This document shows, one piece after another, positions 57,075 to 64,000 of a stretch of DNA of 64,000 nt. Every line of letters begins with the position of its first letter. Position 1 is the stretch's first letter. The stretch is from Deinococcus ficus (GTDB lineage Bacteria; Deinococcota; Deinococci; Deinococcales; Deinococcaceae), in NCBI RefSeq assembly GCF_003444775.1, contig NZ_CP021081.1, positions 360,001 to 424,000 of the forward strand. The letters run 5' to 3'. Under the pieces are notes generated by a model, which had not been told where the DNA came from, searched no databases, and saw nothing but the letters and a program-made list of their open reading frames with translations. A program made the position numbers and the translations under genes.

Positions 57075-57265
57075 AGGTTCAGGGGAACGGCTGGCAGCAC
57101 GGTCGGACATGGCCCTCTGGCGGCGAGAGGTGCAGGCTGCGCGGCAGGGCGCGGGCGCTGCGTCCCTGAGAGGCATTCGGACTGATGGGCCAGGGCCCCA
57201 TTACCGCTGCGCGACAGTGCCGGACTCTCACCGGACTTCCCCCGACTCAGGTGCCGCAAGCGTAG
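57075..57265 (-). ncRNA. Cobalamin riboswitch
   Basis: On the minus strand the core reads GGGAAGTCCGGTGAGAGTCC then GGCACTGTCGCGCAGCGGTA, matching the conserved cobalamin aptamer core, with the distal CTGCCAGCC-type element at about 57090-57105. It lies 100-290 bases upstream of btuF, followed by a terminator, so high adenosylcobalamin should reduce expression of the whole eight-gene operon. A TACGCT (57259-57264) at its upstream edge may be the -10 box. Confidence 0.93.
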
Positions 57266-57321
57266 CAGAGGCCACGATTCCCCGCGCCGGGTGCCACGCC
57301 GCCTGCCGCAACCGGAACGGA

Positions 57322-57349
57322 GACAGGGCCGGGCAGCCCCGACCCTGTC
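57322..57349. terminator. Hairpin after the prepilin peptidase gene
   Basis: GACAGGG and CCCTGTC form a 7-bp stem with an inner GC-rich part; there is no U-tract. It separates the prepilin peptidase gene from the riboswitch transcript. Confidence 0.5.
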
Positions 57350-57364
57350 CGCCGTCAGCCGCCC

Positions 57365-58513
57365 CTACAGCCCGATCAGGCCCTTATACCAGCCGACCAG
57401 GGCCGGGCCCCACAGCAGCGCCACGACCGCCCCGATCGCCAGGTACGGCCCAAACTTCAGGCGGTTGCTGCTGTGCAGCGCCATCTGAATCACGCCCAGC
57501 ACCGCCCCGGCGAACACCGCCACGACCAGCGCCACCAGCAGCAGTTCCCAGCCCAGGAACGCGCCGATCACCGCGGCCAGCTTCACGTCCCCGAAGCCCA
57601 TCGCCTGCGCGTCCACCGGTTCGTCCGTGTCGGCGGCGCCGTCGTCCTCGCGGTGGCGGCGCCAGTGCAGCCACCAGTACACGCCGCACACCAGGGCCAC
57701 CGCGCCCGCCGCGCCCAGCGCGCCCACGACCATGGCCCCCAGGTCCCGGCCCAGGCCGCTGCCGCCCAGCATGACGCTGACCAGGAACCCGCCCAGCGTG
57801 AGCAGTTCGGGAATGCGAATCACCTTTTTCGCCAGGGCGTTCACCAGCGCAGAGAGCAGAGCCACGCCCGCGCCCCACCACGGGCCCAGCCACGCGCCGG
57901 CCAGCAGGCCCAGGCTGATCTGCTGGTACCCCAGCGGGAATTCCGGCCAGGACCGCTCCCGGAAGCGCCGCAGCACCCAGGCGCCCACGTTGTTGATCGT
58001 GACCAGCAGACCGGCGCCCAGCAATGCCCCCTGCACCGCCTCCGGGAAGGTGGGCAGGCCGCTGCCCTGGGCGTTCGCCAGGGCGAACAGCAGGCCCAGC
58101 CCCACGCCCGGCAGGGTCAGCTCGTCCGGGATGGTGTAGGTGTCCAGGTCGATGGCGCTGCCCACCAGCAGAATCGTGAACAGCACCATCAGGCCCAGCG
58201 CGCCCAGCCCGAACGTCAGCGGCGGGAACAGCCACGCGATCAGCCCGTATCCCAGGCCCGTCAGCGCCTCCACGACCGGGTAGCGCGCCTTGATGGGCGC
58301 GCGGCAGTAGCGGCACTTCCCGCCCAGCGCCAGCCAGGACCCCAGCGGCACCAGGTCCTGGACGCCCAGACGGTGGTCGCAGTGCGGGCAGTGGCTGGGC
58401 GGGAAGGCGATGTTCTCCCCGCGCGGCAGCCGCCAGATCAGGACGTTCGAGAACGACCCGACCAGCAACCCCAGGATGACGGCGAACACCACGAGCAAGG
58501 CGTCAGGACTCAC
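57365..58513 (-). CDS. pilD: Prepilin peptidase (type IV)
   Basis: This 382-residue polytopic protein has the N-terminal methylase zinc site (PSHCPHCDHRL; KCRYCRAPIKARYP) and the two aspartates of the A24 aspartic protease (DLDTYTIPDELT; GFGDVKLAAVIGAFLG). It is longer than usual because of an insert near residues 255-300 (RHREDDGAADTDEP). It cleaves and methylates type IV pilins, which many Deinococcus use for DNA uptake. The GTG start is 6 bases after TACACT. Confidence 0.95.
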   Translation of the reverse strand: MSPDALLVVFAVILGLLVGSFSNVLIWRLPRGENIAFPPSHCPHCDHRLGVQDLVPLGSWLALGGKCRYCRAPIKARYPVVEALTGLGYGLIAWLFPPLTFGLGALGLMVLFTILLVGSAIDLDTYTIPDELTLPGVGLGLLFALANAQGSGLPTFPEAVQGALLGAGLLVTINNVGAWVLRRFRERSWPEFPLGYQQISLGLLAGAWLGPWWGAGVALLSALVNALAKKVIRIPELLTLGGFLVSVMLGGSGLGRDLGAMVVGALGAAGAVALVCGVYWWLHWRRHREDDGAADTDEPVDAQAMGFGDVKLAAVIGAFLGWELLLVALVVAVFAGAVLGVIQMALHSSNRLKFGPYLAIGAVVALLWGPALVGWYKGLIGL

Positions 58514-58519
58514 CCACGA

Positions 58520-58525
58520 AGTGTA
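58520..58525 (-). promoter_or_regulatory. -10 box (TACACT) for leaderless pilD transcript
   Basis: On the minus strand TACACT ends 6 bases before the GTG at 58513. Confidence 0.6.
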
Positions 58526-58750
58526 AGCGGTCTCACCTGACAGCCCGCTTTCGCCGGGCCGCTCACCCCGTTCATGGGTGTTGCACCGCGTTCAGACTCA
58601 CGTCCCGTCAGGCGGGCAGGCGCGACACTGAACACTGCCCCCTTTCATCCTCTCCTGCGCACCCCCGGGGCCCGGCCATTCCCTTCCGCCACCCATCTTC
58701 ACTGCTTCCCCGATCACACCGGCCTCCCCGCAGGCCCTGGAATCTGCACC

Positions 58751-60214
58751 ATGACCACACCTTCAGACCCCCAACCCACCCCCGCCCCCGTGCCCGCCGT
58801 GCCCGTCACCCCGCAGCCGCAGATCATCCAGGGCGGCATGGGCGTGGCGATCAGCGACTGGAAACTCGCCCGCGCCGTGTCCCTGCAGGGGCAGCTGGGC
58901 GTGGTGTCCGGCACCGGCATCGACAACCTGCTCGTGCGCCGCCTGCAGGACGGCGACCCCGACACCCTGCGCGCCCTGGCGCACTTCCCCGACCAGACCC
59001 GCGCGCAGAAGATCATCGCCGACTACTTCATTCAGGGCGGCAAGCCTGCGGGCCAGCCTTACAAGCGCGTGCCGCTGCCCACCCTGACCAGACAGGACCC
59101 CGCCTGGGGCCTGGCCATCGTGGGCGCGTTCGTGGAAGTGTGGCTGGCGCGCGAGGGCCACGACCACCCGGTCGGCCTGAACCTCCTCACCAAGCTGCAG
59201 CTGCACACCATGCCCGCCATGTACGGCGCGATGCTGGCCGGAGTGGACACCGTGATCATGGGCGCCGGCATTCCCCGCGAGGTGCCCGGCGCGCTGGACG
59301 CCTTCTCCCACGGCCTGCCGTACACCTTCCGCGTGGACGTCAAAGGTGATGGCCCCGCCACCGCGCCCCTCACCCTGGACCCCGCCGACTACGGCTTCGG
59401 GGGCGTGGCGCTGCAACGCCCGAAGTTCTACCCGATCATCTCCAGCCACGTGCTGGCCGGCGTGCTGACCCGCAAGGCGACCGGCAGCATCCAGGGCTTC
59501 GTGATCGAGGGCCCCACCGCCGGCGGGCACAACGCGCCCCCGCGCGGACAGGTGACGTACGACGCGTCCGGGCAGCCCATCTACACCGAGCGGGACGTGG
59601 CTGACCTCGCGGAGATGCGCAAGATCGGCCTGCCGTTCTGGCTGGCGGGCGGCTCCGGCAGCCCCGAGGCGCTGCAATCGGCGCTCGCCGAGGGCGCGGC
59701 CGGCATTCAGGTGGGCACGCTCTTCGCGTACTGCGCCGAGAGCGGCATGCGCGACGAGACCAAGCAGCGCGCCCTGGCCGCCGTGCGGGACGGGCAGGCG
59801 GAGGTGTTCACCGATCCGCTGGCGTCCCCGACCGGGTTCCCGTTCAAGGTGGTGCAGCTCGAAGGCACGCTGAGCGAACCGGAACTGTACGCGCAGCGGC
59901 GCCGCATCTGCGACGTGGGCTACCTGCGCGAGTTCTACTGGGCGGGCGAGGGCAAGACCGGCCTGCGCTGCGCGGCCGAGCCGGTCGAGGACTACGTGCG
60001 TAAGGGCGGCACGCTGGAGGACACGGTGGGCCGCAAGTGCCTGTGTAACGCCCTGCTGGCCGACGCCGGGTACCCGCAGATGCAGAAGTGGGGCGACCTG
60101 GAGCAGCCCCTGATCACCAGCGGGGACGACGTGGTGAAGCTGTCCCACTGGAAGCCCGGGTACACGGCCGCGGACGTGATCGCGTACCTGCGCGGTGAGG
60201 CTGCCCCGCAGTAA
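58751..60214 (+). CDS. Nitronate monooxygenase family flavoprotein
   Basis: The product has 487 residues, longer than the usual 320-380. It has IIQGGMGVAISDWKLARAVS, GLNLLTKLQLHTMPAMYGA, VIEGPTAGGHNAPP (the flavin-site GGH) and PFWLAGGSGSPEALQ with GAAGIQVGTLFA. The extra length is a C-terminal region with cysteines (RRICDVGYLREF, GRKCLCNALLADAGY). Related long forms are annotated as nitronate monooxygenase or enoyl-ACP reductase II; the substrate is not settled. The start has no ribosome-binding site. Confidence 0.85.
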   Translation: MTTPSDPQPTPAPVPAVPVTPQPQIIQGGMGVAISDWKLARAVSLQGQLGVVSGTGIDNLLVRRLQDGDPDTLRALAHFPDQTRAQKIIADYFIQGGKPAGQPYKRVPLPTLTRQDPAWGLAIVGAFVEVWLAREGHDHPVGLNLLTKLQLHTMPAMYGAMLAGVDTVIMGAGIPREVPGALDAFSHGLPYTFRVDVKGDGPATAPLTLDPADYGFGGVALQRPKFYPIISSHVLAGVLTRKATGSIQGFVIEGPTAGGHNAPPRGQVTYDASGQPIYTERDVADLAEMRKIGLPFWLAGGSGSPEALQSALAEGAAGIQVGTLFAYCAESGMRDETKQRALAAVRDGQAEVFTDPLASPTGFPFKVVQLEGTLSEPELYAQRRRICDVGYLREFYWAGEGKTGLRCAAEPVEDYVRKGGTLEDTVGRKCLCNALLADAGYPQMQKWGDLEQPLITSGDDVVKLSHWKPGYTAADVIAYLRGEAAPQ

Positions 60215-60223
60215 GGGCGGCGT

Positions 60224-60269
60224 GCCGGGGCCCGGCCTGTCCCGTGTGGGGCGGCCGGGCCCGGCCTTT
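60224..60269 (+). terminator. Terminator after the nitronate monooxygenase gene
   Basis: Two near-identical GC palindromes (GCCGGGGCCCGGCC and GGCCGGGCCCGGCC) can pair with each other across a 15-base loop, followed by TTTG. Confidence 0.75.
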
Positions 60270-60281
60270 GCTCACAATTGT

Positions 60282-60310
60282 TTGACATAGAATCAATCGG
60301 TTGATAATTT
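60282..60310 (+). promoter_or_regulatory. Sigma70 promoter with an operator-like inverted repeat
   Basis: TTGACA (60282-60287) and TAATTT (60305-60310) are 17 bp apart, the best promoter match in the window. ATCAA-TCGG-TTGAT (60292-60305) lies in the spacer and touches the -10 box, where a repressor would block transcription. The region is AT-rich. Confidence 0.78.
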
Positions 60311-60357
60311 AAAGCAGTCACCGGCGCCCTCCACCCCACTCCCCAAGGAGAACCACC

Positions 60358-60948
60358 ATGACCACCACCGGCAACCCCCGCATCGGCATCATCATCAGCA
60401 GCACCCGCCCCACCCGCATCGCCGACCAGCCCACCCAGTGGTTCTACGACATCGCCCGGCAACGCACCGACCTCGACTTCGAGATCGTCGACCTGCGCGA
60501 CCACCCCATGCCCTTCTTCGACGAGGTCGCCAGCAACGCCTGGGCCCCCAGCCAGAACCCCGAAGTCGTCCGCTGGCAGCAGCGCGTCGCCCAGTTCGAC
60601 GGCTACGTCATCATCACCGCCGAATACAACCACGCCCCCACCGGCGTCCTCAAAAACGCCCTGGACAACGCCTACGTCGAATGGGTCCGCAAACCCGTCG
60701 CGTACGTCGGCTACGGCAGCGTGGGCGCCGCCCGCGCCATCGAACAGCTGCGTCTGATCGCCGCCGAACTCCAGCAGGTCAGCGTGCGCACCAGCGTGCA
60801 CATCCAGGGCGCCGACTTCTTCGGCCTGATGCAGGGCCAGAAGACCATGAACGACATGCCCTACCTCAACGACGGCGCCCAGAACCTCCTGAACGACCTC
60901 GCCTGGTGGACCCGCGCCCTCAAGACCGCCCGCGACACCCAGAGCTGA
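60358..60948 (+). CDS. NADPH-dependent FMN reductase (flavodoxin-fold)
   Basis: The product has 196 residues with AAGGAG upstream. It begins IGIIISSTRPTRIADQPTQWF (FMN phosphate loop) and has ITAEYNHAPTGVLKNALDNAY, the diagnostic stretch of the family, with KPVAYVGYGSVGAARAIEQLR. It probably transfers electrons from NADPH to FMN, quinones or azo/metal acceptors. The strong promoter with an inverted repeat suggests induction by a small molecule. Confidence 0.93.
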   Translation: MTTTGNPRIGIIISSTRPTRIADQPTQWFYDIARQRTDLDFEIVDLRDHPMPFFDEVASNAWAPSQNPEVVRWQQRVAQFDGYVIITAEYNHAPTGVLKNALDNAYVEWVRKPVAYVGYGSVGAARAIEQLRLIAAELQQVSVRTSVHIQGADFFGLMQGQKTMNDMPYLNDGAQNLLNDLAWWTRALKTARDTQS

Positions 60949-60960
60949 AACAAATATAAA

Positions 60961-60998
60961 TAGTGAAAGGCAGAGCTTTGAGGCTCTGCCTTTCACTA
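60961..60998. terminator. Perfect bidirectional terminator
   Basis: A perfect 16-bp stem (TAGTGAAAGGCAGAGC and its complement) with a 6-base loop lies between the converging FMN reductase gene and the orphan gene at 61033. Confidence 0.9.
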
Positions 60999-61032
60999 TT
61001 CAATACCGTCCCGCCATTAAATGATCATAGGT

Positions 61033-61416
61033 CTATAGTTTTTTCAGGCGCTTGAAGAAGCAGTTTTCTGTATAAATCACCTCTTCCTTAAGTTGGACAC
61101 TGCTCTTGTTACAACTGACGAGTTCCCAGCCGTTCTTCCCGAGAATGTTGAACAGGCTGATATAGCCTAACTCCGATTTATATTCCTGCTGCATCTTCAA
61201 CTTTTTGATGAGATTGATCAGGCTTGAAGCGGAATATGACCCTTCCGGCGTGGTGATGCCTAGGATCACTCCCAGATCACCGGACGAGGAACCATCGTTG
61301 TTTATCGTCTCTACTGCGGAATACTGCGTGTATTCCCAGACCGGGCCTGTGGCGGTCTGTGCTTCTGCAAAAGATAGGGCAGTTGTAATACAAGCCAGGG
61401 GAATTACTCGTTTCAT
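61033..61416 (-). CDS. AT-rich orphan exported protein
   Basis: The product has 127 residues with a signal peptide (IPLACITTALSFAEAQ). The mature part is mixed alpha/beta: VWEYTQYSAVETINN, LKMQQEYKSELGYISLFNILGKNGWELVSC and a final CFFKRLKK; the 'GKNGWELV' turn recalls DUF4177-like small proteins, at low confidence. Lys, Asn, Ile and Tyr are frequent and codons are AT-rich, unlike its neighbours, which suggests recent acquisition. TATAAT lies 9 bases before the ATG with AGGGAG between. Confidence 0.65.
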   Translation of the reverse strand: MKRVIPLACITTALSFAEAQTATGPVWEYTQYSAVETINNDGSSSGDLGVILGITTPEGSYSASSLINLIKKLKMQQEYKSELGYISLFNILGKNGWELVSCNKSSVQLKEEVIYTENCFFKRLKKL

Positions 61417-61425
61417 TACTCCCTG

Positions 61426-61431
61426 ATTATA
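61426..61431 (-). promoter_or_regulatory. -10 box (TATAAT) for the AT-rich orphan gene
   Basis: A perfect TATAAT on the minus strand ends 9 bases before the ATG at 61416; no -35 is apparent. Confidence 0.6.
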
Positions 61432-61455
61432 TTCAACAACACCAAGACCGTTGCC

Positions 61456-62940
61456 TCAGTGCTTCGGGAAGTGGCCCAGCTGCGGCACGTTCGGTGCCCA
61501 CACGGGCCGCTCCACAACCTCACCGAACAGGTCGTACTCGTCACTGTCCTCAATGCGGACGCGCACGATGTCCCCGATCTTCACCTGACCCGCGAACTCA
61601 CCGGCGTACACGTACACCTGCCCGTCAATCCCGGGCGCGTCGCCCTTCGTCCGGCCGATCAGGCGCGTGCCGGGCTGGTCATCCTCGTCATCGTTGAACT
61701 CGTCGATGATCACCTCCATCACGCCGCCCACCTTCTCGCCCAGCTTCTCGGTGCTGATCCGCTGCGCGACCTCCATGAACCGCGCCAGGCGCGCCTGCTT
61801 CACGTCGTCCGGCACCGCGCCGGGCAAGCGGTTCGCGTCCGCTTCCTCCACGTCGCTGTACGCGAACGCCCCCACGCGGTCCAGACGCGCCTCCTCCAGG
61901 AACGTCAGCAGCTCCTGGAAGTCCTCCTCCGTCTCGCCGGGGAACCCCACGATGAACGTGCTGCGGATCACCAGCTCAGGACAGATCTCCCGCCAGCGGC
62001 GGATCGTCTCCAGCTGCTTGCCCGCCCCGGGCCGCCGCATCAGCTTCAGGATGCGCGGGCTGGCGTGCTGCAGCGGCACGTCCAGGTACGGCAGGATCTT
62101 GCCCTGCGCCATCAGCTCCACGATCCGGTCCACGTGCGGGTACGGGTACACGTAATGCATCCGCACCCACGCGCCCATCTCGCCCAGCTTCACCGCCAGG
62201 TCCGTCAGATGCGCCCGCACCTGCTCGCCCTGAAACTCGCTCTCGCGGTACCGCATGTCCACGCCGTACGCGGAAGTGTCCTGCGCGATGATCATCAGTT
62301 CCTTCGTGCCGCCCGCGACAAGGCGGAACGCCTCGTACAGCACCGCCCCGGCATCCCGCGACACCTGCAAGCCCCGCAGCTTCGGAATGATGCAGAACGC
62401 ACACGTGTGATTGCAGCCCTCCGCCACCTTCACGTACGCGTAATGCCGCGGCGTGAGCTTCACGGTCGGCGCGAACACGTCCCCATGCTTCGTCACTTCA
62501 CGCGCCGGCACGTCCGCCCGCATCCCCGGCGCCGCCACCGGCAGCAGGCCCGTGAACGCATCCTGCTCCATGGGCAGCAGCTCCCGCACGTGCCCCATCA
62601 CGTCATCCACCGCCTCCGACCCCGTGATCGCCGCCACCTTCGGGTGCCGCTCCATGATCTTCTCCGGCCGCTCCCCCAGGCACCCCGTCACGATCACCTT
62701 CCCGGTCGCGTCCAGCGCCTCCCCGATCGCACTCAGGGACTCCTCGATCGCCGGCGTGATGAACCCGCACGTGTTCACGATCACCGCGTCCGCCCCCTCG
62801 TAACTCGCGGCGACCTCGTACCCCTCCACGCGCAGCTGCGTCAGAATCCGCTCGCTGTCCACCAGCGCCTTCGGGCACCCCAGACTGATGAACCCCACCT
62901 TTTTCACGCCGCTCTGCACGGCGGCCACCTCATTCGTCAT
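61456..62940 (-). CDS. rimO: Ribosomal protein S12 methylthiotransferase
   Basis: The ATG at 62940 gives 494 residues. It has the N-terminal MTTase cysteines ([29 protein letters not shown]), the radical-SAM site [15 protein letters not shown], and a C-terminal TRAM domain ([15 protein letters not shown]). It adds a methylthio group to Asp of S12. An in-frame start at 62958 is possible; the TAGACT near 63018 would give an 80-base leader. Confidence 0.95.
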   Translation of the reverse strand: MTNEVAAVQSGVKKVGFISLGCPKALVDSERILTQLRVEGYEVAASYEGADAVIVNTCGFITPAIEESLSAIGEALDATGKVIVTGCLGERPEKIMERHPKVAAITGSEAVDDVMGHVRELLPMEQDAFTGLLPVAAPGMRADVPAREVTKHGDVFAPTVKLTPRHYAYVKVAEGCNHTCAFCIIPKLRGLQVSRDAGAVLYEAFRLVAGGTKELMIIAQDTSAYGVDMRYRESEFQGEQVRAHLTDLAVKLGEMGAWVRMHYVYPYPHVDRIVELMAQGKILPYLDVPLQHASPRILKLMRRPGAGKQLETIRRWREICPELVIRSTFIVGFPGETEEDFQELLTFLEEARLDRVGAFAYSDVEEADANRLPGAVPDDVKQARLARFMEVAQRISTEKLGEKVGGVMEVIIDEFNDDEDDQPGTRLIGRTKGDAPGIDGQVYVYAGEFAGQVKIGDIVRVRIEDSDEYDLFGEVVERPVWAPNVPQLGHFPKH

Positions 62941-63061
62941 ACCCACTCCCCGGCCCACAAGAGCGGGGCCTCACGCACACACGCCCACCAGCTGGCAGCG
63001 CGGTTCACAGCCGGGCAGTCTAGCAGGGCAGAGCGAGGGAAATGGAGTGCTCGTTTCCGGG

Positions 63062-63110
63062 CTCGGCGGCCCACCCCCCATCCCTCCGGGATGGGGGGTG
63101 GGCCGCCGAG
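63062..63110. repeat. Perfect 23-bp palindrome (long hairpin)
   Basis: A 23-bp perfect stem with loop TCC. The right arm (GGGATGGGGGGTGGGCCGCC) also occurs with an 8-base insertion at 63493-63520. It has no U-tract, so it looks more like an intergenic repeat element than a terminator. Confidence 0.8.
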
Positions 63111-63204
63111 GATGTCGATGAGGTCGGGGCTCAGCTGGCCCAGCGTGGTGGTGTGCGGTGACCTGGGCTGTGGGTGCGAAGGGTCCGGGTTCGGTTTCTA
63201 TGCC

Positions 63205-63221
63205 TTGACGCTGCGCGTCAA
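63205..63221. repeat. Small palindrome TTGACGC-TGC-GCGTCAA
   Basis: Two 7-base arms around TGC. It could be an operator or a hairpin; the context gives no clear role. Confidence 0.5.
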
Positions 63222-63478
63222 ATGGCCGGCATCGCATCTGCCGTCCGGGGCAGGGTGGGCTGTTTAAAGAGCTGGGGCTGAATGCCAGTCTGAAGAATTC
63301 GATCTTCCGTTCCCATCAAGACTCCCGGCCCATTTATCGGCATGGCAACCCGGCCGTCGTGCGCGCAGAGCGCGGGCCCTCCATCGAACCCGGAGCATGG
63401 CGGCGAGGCCGGACCCGTGCCCGCCCAGCCACAAGTCCATCACATTGCTGATCTCTCTTGCCCAGTGCAACGCAAGCT

Positions 63479-63520
63479 CCCCCCGTCCCAGAGGGATGGG
63501 GGGCTGGGGGGTGGGCCGCC
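63479..63520. repeat. Second, altered copy of the intergenic palindromic element
   Basis: CCCCCCGTCCC pairs with GGGATGGGGGG (one G-T) around AGA. The right part then reads CTGGGGGG before TGGGCCGCC, as in the element at 63062-63110 but with an 8-base insertion. Confidence 0.65.
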
Positions 63521-63539
63521 ATAACGTCAGGACAGTCTG

Positions 63540-64000
<461 letters not shown>

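Larger units (their letters stand above)
62941..63539. other. Intergenic region with palindromic elements
   Basis: These 600 bases between rimO and hisD hold no convincing gene. Short open frames here look like no known protein. The notable contents are the palindromes at 63062-63110, 63205-63221 and 63479-63520. Confidence 0.6.

Noticed and set aside
63120..63470. Possible transposase remnant between the palindromes
   Set aside because: The short open frames carry no DDE or HUH motif and no terminal repeats or target duplication are visible.

Overview
The window looks like a chromosomal stretch from a Deinococcus or close relative. This is inferred from content, not from a database search. 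The DNA is very GC-rich. About twenty genes have a TANNNT hexamer 6 to 9 bases before the start codon, the leaderless-promoter arrangement known from Deinococcus. The gene set also fits: LptC/OstA-like envelope proteins, a thymidylate operon with a HIT protein, lipoprotein proteases, a bactofilin-like membrane protein, and two-component systems. I see no prophage, insertion sequence or CRISPR array.

Layout. 1-3.1 kb: the end of a universal stress protein and a minus-strand trio of LptC/OstA-like proteins. 3.1-11.6 kb: tatD, then three exported lipoproteins (Ig-like/PPC protein, subtilisin-like protease, metzincin-like protease) and a small exported protein. 11.6-16.6 kb: cmk, a cyclophilin lipoprotein, obgE, the L27/L21 operon, DinB-like and YkvA-like proteins. 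16.6-21.1 kb: an OmpR-type two-component system with a nucleotidyltransferase, a 7Fe ferredoxin, and corA behind two overlapping proline-containing leader ORFs. 21.1-28.9 kb: murI-rph, LysM/M23 peptidase, surE, GGDEF protein, aguB and exported proteins of unknown function. 29.1-32.9 kb: cytochrome P450, the thyA-HIT-dCMP deaminase-folA cluster, osmC. 33.1-38.5 kb: MFS transporter, cobS, cobC, a repeat-bearing membrane protein, moaC, yceD. 38.6-49.2 kb: tRNA-Glu, zinc-ribbon protein, ppx, pdxY, ankyrin protein, a CHASE3 kinase with its response regulator, a dienoyl-CoA isomerase/reductase pair, MFS transporter, nth, tRNA-Trp. 49.3-57.3 kb: an eight-gene cobalamin operon read leftward from a cobalamin riboswitch. 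57.4-64 kb: prepilin peptidase, nitronate monooxygenase, FMN reductase with an operator-like promoter, an AT-rich orphan gene, rimO, a 600-base spacer with palindromes, and the end of hisD.

How the genes work together. btuF, cobO, cobB, cbiB, a cobD/hisC-like aminotransferase, cobQ, cobU and cobT form one operon, most with overlapping stop and start codons. With cobS and cobC 14 kb away they cover late corrinoid adenosylation, amidation, aminopropanol attachment and nucleotide-loop assembly, plus uptake. thyA, dCMP deaminase and folA supply and complete dTMP synthesis. The crotonase and SDR pair looks built for beta-oxidation of unsaturated acyl-CoA. The strongest candidate for something undescribed is the corA leader at 19950-20157: a good promoter, two strong ribosome-binding sites, and two short proline-containing ORFs, the second overlapping the corA start.
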